Source of the DNA: Bacillota bacterium
GTDB lineage: Bacteria > Bacillota > Clostridia > Christensenellales > CAG-138
Direction: 5' to 3'
Length of the DNA: 12,956 nucleotides
NCBI GenBank assembly: GCA_016288175.1
Contig: JAEEYN010000208.1
Location: 1 to 12,956 of the forward strand
Part shown: piece by piece, positions 6,152 through 12,628 of the stretch
How the letters are laid out: the number at the start of each line of letters is the position of its first letter
Position numbering within the stretch: position 1 is the stretch's first letter
Made by a program: the position numbers and the translations under genes
Notes under the pieces: generated by a model
Seen by the model: only the letters and a program-made list of their open reading frames with translations
Databases searched by the model: none
What the model was told of the DNA's origin: nothing

Positions 6152-7420
6152 TTATTCCTCCACCCGGGTGATATTCGCGCCGAGGCCGCGGAGCTTTTCC
6201 GTAAGCTTCTCATAGCCCCTGTCGATATAGTGGATGTTGCGGACGATGCTCGTGCCCTCCGCCATCAGCGCGGCAACGATCATCGCGGCGCCCGCGCGCA
6301 GGTCGGTCGCAGTGATCTCCGCGCCGTAGAGCTTCTCGACGCCCGCAACGAGGGCGGTGCGTCCGTTGAGGGTGATCCTCGCGCCCATCCTGTTCAGCTC
6401 GCGGACATGGTTGAAGCGGTCCTCGAAAAGGTTCTCCGTAACGAAGCTGTTGCCGTACGCGACGGCGAGAAGCGAGGTCATCGGCTGCTGGAGGTCGGTC
6501 GGGAAGCCGGGATAGGGCAGGGTGCGGATATTGACGGCGCGGGGACGCTCCTTCGCGCGGACATGCATGAAGAATTCGGTGCCGCTGTCGCCTTCGATGA
6601 CCTCAACGCCGCATTCCATAAGCTTTGCGGAGATGGCCTCGAGGTGGGCGGGGATGATGTTCTTGATGATCACGTCGCCCTTCGTCGCGGCGGCGGCGAC
6701 CATATAGGTCCCTGCCTCGATCTGGTCGGGGATGATCGCGTAAGTGCAGCCGTGGAGGTCCCTCCTTCCCGTGATGCGGATAACGTCGGTACCCGCGCCG
6801 CGGATGCTCGCGCCCATCGCGTTCAGGAAGTTCGCGACGTCGACGACGTGCGGCTCCCTTGCGGCGTTGTTGATGGTCGTCCTGCCGTTCGCGCGGCAGG
6901 CGGCAAGCATGATGTTGATCGTTGCGCCGACACTCGCCATATCGAGGTAGATATCCGCTCCGCGCAGCTCGCCGGCGACAGCCGTGATGATGCCGCCGCG
7001 GTCAAGAACGTTCGCGCCGAGGGAACGCATGCCGTTGATATGGTAGTCGATGGGCCTCTGACCGATCGCGCAGCCGCCGGGCTGGGCGATCTCCGCGTGG
7101 CCGTAGCGGCCGAGGAGCGCGCCGAGCATATAATACGATGCGCGCAGCTTGGACGCCATCTCGTTGGAAACGCGGTATTCGGTTATGCTCCGCGGGTCGA
7201 TGACCGCGACGGAGGGGCAGGGCTGCTCGATCGTCGCGCCCATCGCCGAAAGGATCTCGATGATGCGGTGAACATCCTCGATATCGGGAAGGTTCTCGAT
7301 CCTGCAGGGCTCACCCGCAAGGACCGCCGCACAGACGATGGGGAGGGCGGCGTTCTTCGAGCCGCTGACGGCGATCGTTCCGTAAAGAGGCGTTCCGCCG
7401 GTGATTTTGAAATATGACAT
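6152..7420 (-). CDS. murA: UDP-N-acetylglucosamine 1-carboxyvinyltransferase
   Basis: A 422-residue cytoplasmic enzyme for the first committed step of peptidoglycan synthesis, transferring enolpyruvate from PEP to UDP-GlcNAc. The SGSKNAALP motif holds Lys22, and PGGCAIGQRPIDYH holds the catalytic cysteine Cys117, the residue attacked by fosfomycin. FPTDLQQPM carries the conserved aspartate. Length and both halves of the inside-out barrel fold are complete. The start has GGAG (plus-strand 7427-7430) 6 bases upstream. The gene follows the SpoIIQ-like gene by 53 bases on the same strand. Clostridia often carry two MurA paralogues, and this could be either. In related Firmicutes murA lies near spoIID and spoIIQ; here spoIID is absent between them. 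Confidence 0.97.
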   Translation of the reverse strand: MSYFKITGGTPLYGTIAVSGSKNAALPIVCAAVLAGEPCRIENLPDIEDVHRIIEILSAMGATIEQPCPSVAVIDPRSITEYRVSNEMASKLRASYYMLGALLGRYGHAEIAQPGGCAIGQRPIDYHINGMRSLGANVLDRGGIITAVAGELRGADIYLDMASVGATINIMLAACRANGRTTINNAAREPHVVDVANFLNAMGASIRGAGTDVIRITGRRDLHGCTYAIIPDQIEAGTYMVAAAATKGDVIIKNIIPAHLEAISAKLMECGVEVIEGDSGTEFFMHVRAKERPRAVNIRTLPYPGFPTDLQQPMTSLLAVAYGNSFVTENLFEDRFNHVRELNRMGARITLNGRTALVAGVEKLYGAEITATDLRAGAAMIVAALMAEGTSIVRNIHYIDRGYEKLTEKLRGLGANITRVEE

Positions 7421-7455
7421 AGGGTTCTCCGTTAAAGAGTTTTGCTTTTTTATTG

Positions 7456-7483
7456 AAAACCGCGGGGCGGCGGTCAGCCGCCG
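7456..7483 (-). terminator. GC-rich hairpin around the SpoIIQ-like stop codon, weak terminator candidate
   Basis: CGGCGG (7468-7473) and CCGCCG (7478-7483) form a perfect stem whose 4-nt loop contains the stop codon of the upstream gene. On the minus strand it is followed by CCCCGCGGTTTTC, a short T-run displaced by about 8 bases. It may partly attenuate read-through into murA; as an intrinsic terminator it is imperfect. Confidence 0.35.
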
Positions 7484-8649
7484 GAAGCGGAAAGATAAAC
7501 GATCGGGTTGCGGGGGCGTCCGTTCAGGATGATCTCGAAATGGATCCCCTCCGCGGAGGAGGCGCCGATGCGGTCCCCGGCGAAAACGCTTGAGCCGACG
7601 GTGACCGAAACTTCCGAAAGACCGGCATAGCGGGTCACGAAGCCGCCGCCGTGGCTGATATCGACGGTTTTGCCGAGAGCGCCGCGCTCGATGACGGCGA
7701 TCACGGTCCCGAGCTCCGAAGCGAAGCAGGGATCGCCCTCGCCGGAAGCAAAATCGACTCCGCGGTGCAGAACACCGCCGTAAAAGCCGAAATACCGCGT
7801 TATGTCCGCGCCGGAAACAGGCGAAGCGAAGCTGTAATGGGAGGGCGGGCAGTCCTCCGCGCCGAAGCTCCCGTCCGAAACATCCTCCGCGGGGATCGGC
7901 CTCGTGCCGATGACGATCCTTTCCGTGATCGCCGTCGCAAGCACGACTTCCTCGCGCACGGAGGTATCGGTCAGCTCACCGTTCAGAAAAGTGTATTCGG
8001 TAACGACGATCTTTTTGCCGTCGCGGCCGTAAGCGGCAACAAAACGCGTGCCGATATAGTATTCGCCGCTTTCCTCGCTCGTGACCTCGTGGGCGACGGT
8101 GCGGTAATCGCTGCGAACGAAGCTCGTTTTGATGCGGAGGGGCGAATCCTCGCCGATAAGATAATTCTTCGCGGTGTCGAAATCGGTCGTTTCGGCGTCC
8201 GGATCGGCGGCCGCGAATTCGATCTCGTTTTCGATCATCGTCTTCGAACCGGCGGCGCTGTAGAGGATCTCGACCCTGTTTTCGAAATAATTGACGGCGG
8301 AGGTAAAGACCTCTTCCGCCGCCTGGCGGCTCGCGAGCACGACGGCGGGTTCACCGTCGATCACGATCGCGGTCTTGACATAGCCCTCGGGCTTTTCCGT
8401 CGGAACGGGCGTCGGCGCGGGCGTCGGCGCAGGCGTTTCGGTCGGAGCAGCTGTCGGCGCAGCAGTCGGCGCCGCTGTCGGCTCGGGCGTTCCCTCGAGC
8501 TCCGCCGCGCGGTCGGCTCCCGTCAGCGAAAAACGGGGCAACAGAAATATTGCGGCGCCGATAATGATGGCAAGCACCGCAAGCGCGATCGCCGTATGAA
8601 GGCCGAACCGGAAGCCGGAGCGGCCGCTGTTTTCCGCGCTGTTCCGCAT
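7474..8649 (-). CDS. SpoIIQ-like membrane-anchored M23 (LytM) protein, probably catalytically inactive
   Basis: A 391-residue bitopic protein. One transmembrane helix (about 18-37) follows a short cytoplasmic N-terminus. A Pro/Thr/Ala-rich linker with APT repeats (about 54-87), an intermediate region ending in a G5-like stretch (about 214-251) and a C-terminal M23 domain (about 272-386) follow. The M23 domain has HRGVD (His295, Asp299) and GIHFEI (His370), so the three zinc ligands are present. The two catalytic histidines are replaced: the YAHLS-type position is Gly343 (YAGLS), and the first His of HxH is Gly368. It should bind zinc but not cut peptidoglycan. Architecture and proximity to murA suggest the forespore protein SpoIIQ, which joins SpoIIIAH to form the feeding-tube channel. 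The ATG at 8649 is the only start ahead of the membrane helix and lies 8 bases from a -10 box. A different envelope M23 pseudoenzyme remains possible. Confidence 0.85.
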   Translation of the reverse strand: MRNSAENSGRSGFRFGLHTAIALAVLAIIIGAAIFLLPRFSLTGADRAAELEGTPEPTAAPTAAPTAAPTETPAPTPAPTPVPTEKPEGYVKTAIVIDGEPAVVLASRQAAEEVFTSAVNYFENRVEILYSAAGSKTMIENEIEFAAADPDAETTDFDTAKNYLIGEDSPLRIKTSFVRSDYRTVAHEVTSEESGEYYIGTRFVAAYGRDGKKIVVTEYTFLNGELTDTSVREEVVLATAITERIVIGTRPIPAEDVSDGSFGAEDCPPSHYSFASPVSGADITRYFGFYGGVLHRGVDFASGEGDPCFASELGTVIAVIERGALGKTVDISHGGGFVTRYAGLSEVSVTVGSSVFAGDRIGASSAEGIHFEIILNGRPRNPIVYLSASGG

Positions 8650-8657
8650 ACGTCTCT

Positions 8658-8686
8658 ATTATAAACCATTTTCCGCATTTCGGCAA
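8658..8686 (-). promoter_or_regulatory. Promoter of the SpoIIQ-like gene, possibly giving a leaderless mRNA
   Basis: On the minus strand a TTGCCG box (8681-8686), a 17-bp spacer and a perfect TATAAT (8658-8663) are present. Only 8 bases separate TATAAT from the ATG at 8649, so transcription should begin at or next to the start codon, and no Shine-Dalgarno sequence is available. I did not see a sigma-F-type promoter in the region. Confidence 0.65.
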
Positions 8687-8801
8687 GAAAAAGCGGGATA
8701 TAATCGCGGCGCGAAGGCAGATCCGCGCGAAAAAGGCGGAGCCGCGCACCAAAAGCGCGGGACGCGGGCAGGATATTGCCGCAAAAAACGCAAATTCGCT
8801 C

Positions 8802-8830
8802 TTTACATTTGGCCGATTTGTTGTTAAAAT
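8802..8830 (+). promoter_or_regulatory. Sigma-A promoter of engB
   Basis: TTTACA (8802-8807), a 17-bp spacer and TAAAAT (8825-8830) each differ from consensus at one position. The predicted start is near 8837, giving a leader of about 43 nt. The rest of the 230-base divergent gap (8650-8879) holds only this promoter, the opposing one and GC-rich sequence in which I recognise nothing further. Confidence 0.82.
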
Positions 8831-8840
8831 CGCTCAGTAA

Positions 8841-8867
8841 CGGGGGGACGGCGCATAAAGACCCCCG
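8841..8867 (+). other. Stem-loop in the engB leader abutting the ribosome-binding site
   Basis: CGGGGG (8841-8846) pairs with CCCCCG (8862-8867) around a 15-nt loop, starting 11 bases after the -10 box. Its 3' arm ends one base before the Shine-Dalgarno GGAGA (8869-8873). It could stabilise the mRNA 5' end or modulate ribosome access. Confidence 0.55.
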
Positions 8868-8879
8868 CGGAGAAACACA

Positions 8880-9509
8880 ATGGAATTCAGGATCAAAAAA
8901 GCGGAATTCAATACGAGCGTCGGAACGGGCGGCAAATATCCGGAAAAAAAGGGCGCGGAGATCGCGATCGTCGGCAAATCGAACGTCGGGAAATCCTCGC
9001 TCATCAATTCGCTGTGCAATATGAACAAGCTCGCGAAGACTTCCCAGAAGCCGGGCAAGACGCGCCTCATCAATTTCTTCACGGTCAACGGCGGGTTCAG
9101 TCTCGTCGACCTTCCGGGCTACGGCTTCGCGGAGGCTTCGAAGGAGGAAAAGCTGCGCTGGGGCGGGCTCATCGAGAGCTATCTCGGCAGCGGCAGGGTG
9201 GACCACATCATCATGCTGCTCGATATCCGCCATGAGCCGACCGCCGACGACAGGCAGATGTTCAAATACATCCTTTACTACGCCATTCCCTATACCCTTG
9301 TTGCGACGAAGGCCGATAAGCTTGCAAAGAGCAAGCGGCGGCAGGCCGCGAACGCATGCGCGAAGCTGCTCGGCGCACCGCCGTACGCGATCGCGTTTTC
9401 CGGCGAGACCGGGGACGGGAAGCAGGAGCTGCTCGACCGCATCGGCCAGATCGTTCTTCCGCCGGCGCCGGAGGAAGAGGAAACGGCGGAACAAAAGAGC
9501 GAAGAATGA
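8880..9509 (+). CDS. engB: Ribosome biogenesis GTPase EngB/YsxC
   Basis: A 209-residue TRAFAC-class GTPase of the EngB (YihA/YsxC) family, needed for late assembly of the 50S ribosomal subunit and usually essential. The P-loop is GKSNVGKS (32-39) and the switch I threonine is Thr61 in KPGKTRLINFF. DLPGYGFA (77-84) is the G3 box with the family-specific YGFA, and TKADK (143-147) is G4. FSGETGDG (173-180) stands where the G5 motif is usually FSSxxGxG. The length is typical; the last ~20 residues are a Glu-rich tail. The start has GGAGA 6-7 bases upstream. It has its own promoter, and the 166-base gap to the next gene contains another promoter, so it is probably monocistronic. Lon and ClpX, its frequent neighbours, are absent here. 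Confidence 0.97.
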   Translation: MEFRIKKAEFNTSVGTGGKYPEKKGAEIAIVGKSNVGKSSLINSLCNMNKLAKTSQKPGKTRLINFFTVNGGFSLVDLPGYGFAEASKEEKLRWGGLIESYLGSGRVDHIIMLLDIRHEPTADDRQMFKYILYYAIPYTLVATKADKLAKSKRRQAANACAKLLGAPPYAIAFSGETGDGKQELLDRIGQIVLPPAPEEEETAEQKSEE

Positions 9510-9567
9510 ACCGGGCGCGCGAATCGCGCCGCGGGGCAGGAAACGAAGAAATTTTTTCTCAAAAGTA

Positions 9568-9596
9568 TTGACATACAAGCCCCGCATTCGCATAAT
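9568..9596 (+). promoter_or_regulatory. Sigma-A promoter of the zinc-ribbon gene
   Basis: A perfect TTGACA (9568-9573), a 17-bp spacer and CATAAT (9591-9596) are present. The predicted start is about 9603, leaving a leader of about 73 nt. Confidence 0.85.
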
Positions 9597-9602
9597 AAGA
9601 AA

Positions 9603-9635
9603 CCGAAGGGCGGCGGAGCCCGCTTCGGCGCCGCC
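9603..9635 (+). other. Overlapping alternative hairpins at the 5' end of the zinc-ribbon mRNA
   Basis: CCGAAG (9603-9608) can pair with CTTCGG (9623-9628). GGCGGCG (9609-9615) can instead pair with CGCCGCC (9629-9635). The arms are interleaved without linkers, so the two stems should be mutually exclusive rather than a true pseudoknot. They begin at the predicted transcription start and lie well upstream of the AGAGGA ribosome-binding site (9663-9668). Confidence 0.5.
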
Positions 9636-9675
9636 GGCAAGATAAGAATCAGGCATTTGACAAGAGGATTTTGTT

Positions 9676-10101
9676 ATGGGTTATAAGAAATGTCCCAAAT
9701 GCGAATTGAACTGGATCCGTGACGACCAGAAGCTTTGCGATATCTGCTCGAGGAAATACAAGAGCTTCGACGAGGAGGAGCAGCAGGAAGTCGTCATGTG
9801 CAGCGAGTGCGGCGAGCACCCCGCGATGAAGGGGAAGGACCTTTGTGCCGCCTGCTATAAGGAGAGTCTCCGCCAGGAGAGCTATCAGAAACAGCCGAAG
9901 CCTCCCGTTGTGACTTCGATCGGGATGGAGGAACCGGATCTCGACGATGTCGAGGTCCCGATCGACAACAGCGAGATCCCCGAGGATGAGCTGACCGAGG
10001 TCGAACACGATTTCGATTCCGACGACGGCGATGAGGAGCTTGACTCCGATCCCGACGGCGGTGACGATGACGATGACGAAAACGAGGATTACGACGGCTG
10101 A
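9676..10101 (+). CDS. Zinc-ribbon protein with a polyacidic C-terminal tail, function unknown
   Basis: A 141-residue protein. The N-terminal 60 residues carry four CxxC pairs: CPKC (6-9), CDIC (21-24), CSEC (42-45) and CAAC (57-60). This is enough for two structural zinc sites. From about residue 85 to the end the chain is extremely rich in Asp and Glu, including runs of five Asp, and should be disordered and highly negative. There is no signal peptide or membrane segment. I do not recognise a named family. Zinc ribbons of this kind bind nucleic acid or proteins, and the acidic tail could mimic DNA or act as a chaperone-like surface; these are guesses. The start has AGAGGA 7 bases upstream. 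The metallophosphoesterase gene follows after 26 bases with no terminator, so the two are probably co-transcribed. Confidence 0.88.
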   Translation: MGYKKCPKCELNWIRDDQKLCDICSRKYKSFDEEEQQEVVMCSECGEHPAMKGKDLCAACYKESLRQESYQKQPKPPVVTSIGMEEPDLDDVEVPIDNSEIPEDELTEVEHDFDSDDGDEELDSDPDGGDDDDDENEDYDG

Positions 10102-10127
10102 CACGGCCGCGAACGGAGCGCTTGCCA

Positions 10128-10895
10128 ATGAAAGTTTTTGCCCTCGGCGATCTGCACCTCAGCGGAAAACAGAATAAGCCGATGGATGTTTTCGGCGACA
10201 GGTGGGCGAACCACGGCGAGCGGATCTTCGAAAGCTGGCGCGCAGCCGTCGGCGAAGAGGACTGCGTGCTCCTGCCCGGCGATTTCTGTTGGGCGATGCA
10301 GCTGCAAGACGCCTTGGACGATCTTTTCGCCGTTTCGGAGCTTCCGGGCAAAAAGATCCTCATCCGCGGAAACCACGATTACTGGTGGGCGTCCCCGACG
10401 AAAATGCGGGATATCCTGCCGCCTTCAATGAAAATAATCCAAAACGACGCCGTCGATTTGGGCAGCTTCGTCGTCTGCGGTTCCCGCGGGTGGCTGCTTC
10501 CCGGATCGGCGGATTTTGGCGCAGCGGATGAAAAGATCTATAACCGCGAGCTGATCCGGCTCGAAATGAGCCTGACCGCCGCACTGCGCCTTGCGAAGGG
10601 CCAAGAAGGGCCGAATAAGCCGATCATAGTCATGATGCACTATCCGCCGCTGACGGAAAACGGCGAAGCGACCGGCTTTTCGGAGCTCATCGAGCGTTAT
10701 CCCGTGACCGAAGCCGTTTTCGGGCATCTCCATGCCGGGAGCTGCCGCCTCGCGTTCGAGGGTGAGCACGGCGGCGTCCGCTATACCCTCTGCTCCGCGG
10801 ATCATCTCGGCTTTGCGCCGAAGCTCATCTCGGAATTCGGCGAAGAAACCGAAACCGGAGTCGGCGAAGAGACCAAAACCGGAGTCGGCGAATAA
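10128..10895 (+). CDS. Metallophosphoesterase (COG1768-type predicted phosphohydrolase)
   Basis: A 255-residue calcineurin-like metallophosphoesterase with a complete two-metal site: GDLH (7-10), GDFCW (51-55), GNHD (81-84), MHYPP (170-174) and GHLH (199-202). The first 90 residues, including KPMDVFG and the GNHDYWW motif, resemble the COG1768 group of bacterial phosphohydrolases. Their physiological substrate is not established. I chose ATG at 10128 because GGAG (10115-10118) lies 9 bases upstream; the TTG at 10122 is too close. It is cytoplasmic, with no signal peptide. It follows the zinc-ribbon gene by 26 bases and is probably in the same transcript. The C-terminus ends in a duplicated acidic octapeptide that looks like a lineage-specific extension. 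Confidence 0.92.
   Translation: MKVFALGDLHLSGKQNKPMDVFGDRWANHGERIFESWRAAVGEEDCVLLPGDFCWAMQLQDALDDLFAVSELPGKKILIRGNHDYWWASPTKMRDILPPSMKIIQNDAVDLGSFVVCGSRGWLLPGSADFGAADEKIYNRELIRLEMSLTAALRLAKGQEGPNKPIIVMMHYPPLTENGEATGFSELIERYPVTEAVFGHLHAGSCRLAFEGEHGGVRYTLCSADHLGFAPKLISEFGEETETGVGEETKTGVGE
10839..10886 (+). repeat. 24-bp tandem duplication at the 3' end of the phosphoesterase gene
   Basis: Two in-frame 24-bp units (10839-10862 and 10863-10886) differ at two bases and encode GEETETGV and GEETKTGV, followed by a partial third copy (GE) and the stop. It lies past the catalytic domain and looks like replication slippage. Confidence 0.85.
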
Positions 10896-10956
10896 GCGTA
10901 TCGCCGGATTTTACACGTTTTTGTCCGCTTTTCTGCGCAAAACTACCATTTTTATC

Positions 10957-10965
10957 TGTTATAAT
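10957..10965 (+). promoter_or_regulatory. Extended -10 promoter of the S41-like lipoprotein gene
   Basis: A perfect TATAAT (10960-10965) is preceded by TG at 10957-10958. No good -35 box is found at 16-18 bp, so the extended -10 probably carries recognition. The predicted start is about 10972, within the following hairpin. Confidence 0.7.
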
Positions 10966-10969
10966 TCAA

Positions 10970-10990
10970 TTGCGGCAGGTCGTGCCGCAA
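10970..10990 (+). other. Perfect 8-bp stem-loop at the transcription start of the lipoprotein gene
   Basis: TTGCGGCA (10970-10977) and TGCCGCAA (10983-10990) are a perfect inverted repeat around a 5-nt loop, starting 5 bases after the -10 box. It could be a 5'-end stabilising hairpin or a repressor operator overlapping +1. It lies 11 bases before the Shine-Dalgarno GGAGGT (11002-11007). Confidence 0.6.
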
Positions 10991-11015
10991 TCATACTCTC
11001 CGGAGGTCCTCTCCC

Positions 11016-12533
11016 ATGAAAAAACTTCTGCTCTTTTCCCTTGCGCTTTTGCTGTTTATCACCGGCTGTGCTCCTGCCAAAGAGGACAAATCGACCGAAA
11101 ATACGACGGAAGCGCCGCAGACAGCGGAGCCCGCGGATGCAGATCCGACCGAAACGCCCGCTCCCGATGCAACGCCCGGGCCGCAGGCTGAGCCGCCGTA
11201 CAAGGATGCGCGCGAGATGTATACTTCGGTCATGACGAACGAGCGGGACAAGAAGTGGGAGGAGGACGTCGTTTATTTCGCGAACACCTACCTCGATCCG
11301 TACCACGGCCATGCGCTGCTTACGGACAGGCTGCAGACGACAACGATCTATAATTCCACGCTCCTCCGGCTGGCGCAGAGCGGCAAGGAGAACTTCTTCG
11401 ATCCGGAGCTCAAGGCGCGCTTTATCGAAAAGATCAACGAGATCATTCTTTCGATCCCGGAAAGGACGGATGATGAGGTCGTCTTCGGGCTTTGGGAGGC
11501 GGCGGCCCTGCTCCCGGATCTGCATGCCTACGTCGGAGCAACGGAGCATATCAATGAAGAAGCTTTGCCGCTGTCCGTCGCTCCGATCCAAACGGAGGAC
11601 GGCCTCAGCTGCGTGATCGACGCCTGCGGGGAGGAATACGCGGATCAGTTGCTCGGCAGAAGGCTGATCGCGGTCAACGGCTTTACTTTGGCCGAAATAA
11701 AAGAAAAAATGAGGCCGATTATCCACTTTGAATCGGAATCGGCGCTCGATGCCTGCGTCGTCGGCCGGCGCAATTCCTGCATTATGGCATGCGAGCTGCT
11801 GCGCTATATCGGCGTAATGGATGAGGGCGATACGGTGACTCTGACCGTCCGTTCCGCCGACGGCGAAGAGACGGAGGTCAGCATCCGGTCCTTCGTTCTG
11901 AGCGGGAGCTGGCAGGACGCCATCGTTGCGTATTATGAGCCGGAAAACGATCCCGGCGACGCCGACTTCCGCCTTGTGGAGTCCGACAGGAGCGTCAACG
12001 CCTGGTACCGCTTGCTTGAGGACGGCGAAGCGCTATATCTGAGGATCAACGAATGCGACGCGGATGAAAGCTTCGCTCCGATGCTCGATGAAGCCTTCGC
12101 CGCGGCGGCGGAAACGGGCAAATTCAAAAAGGTAATCATCGACGTCCGCAGTAATCCCGGCGGCTATCCGGACCTCGAAGGCAATTATCAAAACATTGTG
12201 AACTATCTTGATGCCTGCGATGCGGAGGTCTATATCCTCATCAACGGCGAAAGCTTTTCCGGCGCGATCGCGCTGCCTTCGATGCTGCGCCGCCGCGTGG
12301 AAAAAGCGCAGCTCGTCGGCGCACCCGGCGGTCAGCCCGTGCGGTTCTTTTACGGAAGGGAATACTATCTTCCAAATTCCGGGATCAAATTCAAATGCTC
12401 AAGCCGCTATGCGGATTTCTGGCCGGATTACGGCGAAGGCCCGCTGATGCCGGATACCGCCGTTTACCAAACATGGGAGGATTATCTTGCGGGATATGAC
12501 AGCGTGCTCAAATACATACTGGAACTTAAATAA
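11016..12533 (+). CDS. S41-like peptidase lipoprotein
   Basis: A 505-residue exported lipoprotein. A lysine-led hydrophobic signal peptide ends in the lipobox ITGC with Cys18 as the lipidated residue. A Thr/Pro/Glu-rich linker (about 19-62) follows. The rest resembles the clostridial S41 (tail-specific protease/IRBP-like) family. A helical region and a possibly divergent PDZ-like region (about 185-300) precede the catalytic core, with VIIDVRSNPGG (374-383), INGESFSGA and VGAPGGQP, then the YYLPNSGIKF strand pattern. Ser415 in FSGA stands at the nucleophile position. Where Tsp/CtpA enzymes have the dyad lysine, this protein seems to have Gln or a gap, so activity cannot be assumed. It probably acts on the outer face of the membrane. 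The start has GGAGGT 8 bases upstream. It is monocistronic, with its own promoter and terminator. Confidence 0.85.
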   Translation: MKKLLLFSLALLLFITGCAPAKEDKSTENTTEAPQTAEPADADPTETPAPDATPGPQAEPPYKDAREMYTSVMTNERDKKWEEDVVYFANTYLDPYHGHALLTDRLQTTTIYNSTLLRLAQSGKENFFDPELKARFIEKINEIILSIPERTDDEVVFGLWEAAALLPDLHAYVGATEHINEEALPLSVAPIQTEDGLSCVIDACGEEYADQLLGRRLIAVNGFTLAEIKEKMRPIIHFESESALDACVVGRRNSCIMACELLRYIGVMDEGDTVTLTVRSADGEETEVSIRSFVLSGSWQDAIVAYYEPENDPGDADFRLVESDRSVNAWYRLLEDGEALYLRINECDADESFAPMLDEAFAAAAETGKFKKVIIDVRSNPGGYPDLEGNYQNIVNYLDACDAEVYILINGESFSGAIALPSMLRRRVEKAQLVGAPGGQPVRFFYGREYYLPNSGIKFKCSSRYADFWPDYGEGPLMPDTAVYQTWEDYLAGYDSVLKYILELK

Positions 12534-12546
12534 ACATTAATTAAAA

Positions 12547-12591
12547 ACAGCCCCGCCGCAGTTTTTTCATTAAAACCGCAGCGGGGCTTTT
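12547..12591. terminator. Bidirectional terminator between the lipoprotein gene and spoIVA
   Basis: AGCCCCGC (12549-12556) pairs with GCGGGGCT (12581-12588). The stem extends inward through two C-A-type mismatches to a GTTTT/AAAAC pairing around a TTCATT loop. A T-run follows on the plus strand (TTTT) and another on the minus strand (GTTTTTAATTAA), serving both convergent genes. Confidence 0.88.
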
Positions 12592-12628
12592 GAGTGCAAT
12601 TCGAAAAGATCGGGCAGGCGGGGGAAAA

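Noticed and set aside
6230..7417. 395-residue plus-strand frame antisense to murA
   Set aside because: It is an Asp/Arg/Ala-rich shadow; murA on the minus strand is complete with its catalytic Cys.
8390..8490. Short repeats in the SpoIIQ-like gene as a CRISPR or minisatellite
   Set aside because: They encode an in-frame Pro/Thr/Ala linker, a common feature between a membrane anchor and an extracytoplasmic domain.
9514..9530. Hairpin GGCGCG/CGCGCC after engB as a terminator
   Set aside because: The stem is good, but the nearest T-run is over 20 bases downstream, so it does not meet the form of an intrinsic terminator.
8523..9656. 377-residue minus-strand frame spanning engB and the divergent promoter region
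   Set aside because: It runs antisense to engB and through both promoters, and has no recognisable domain.
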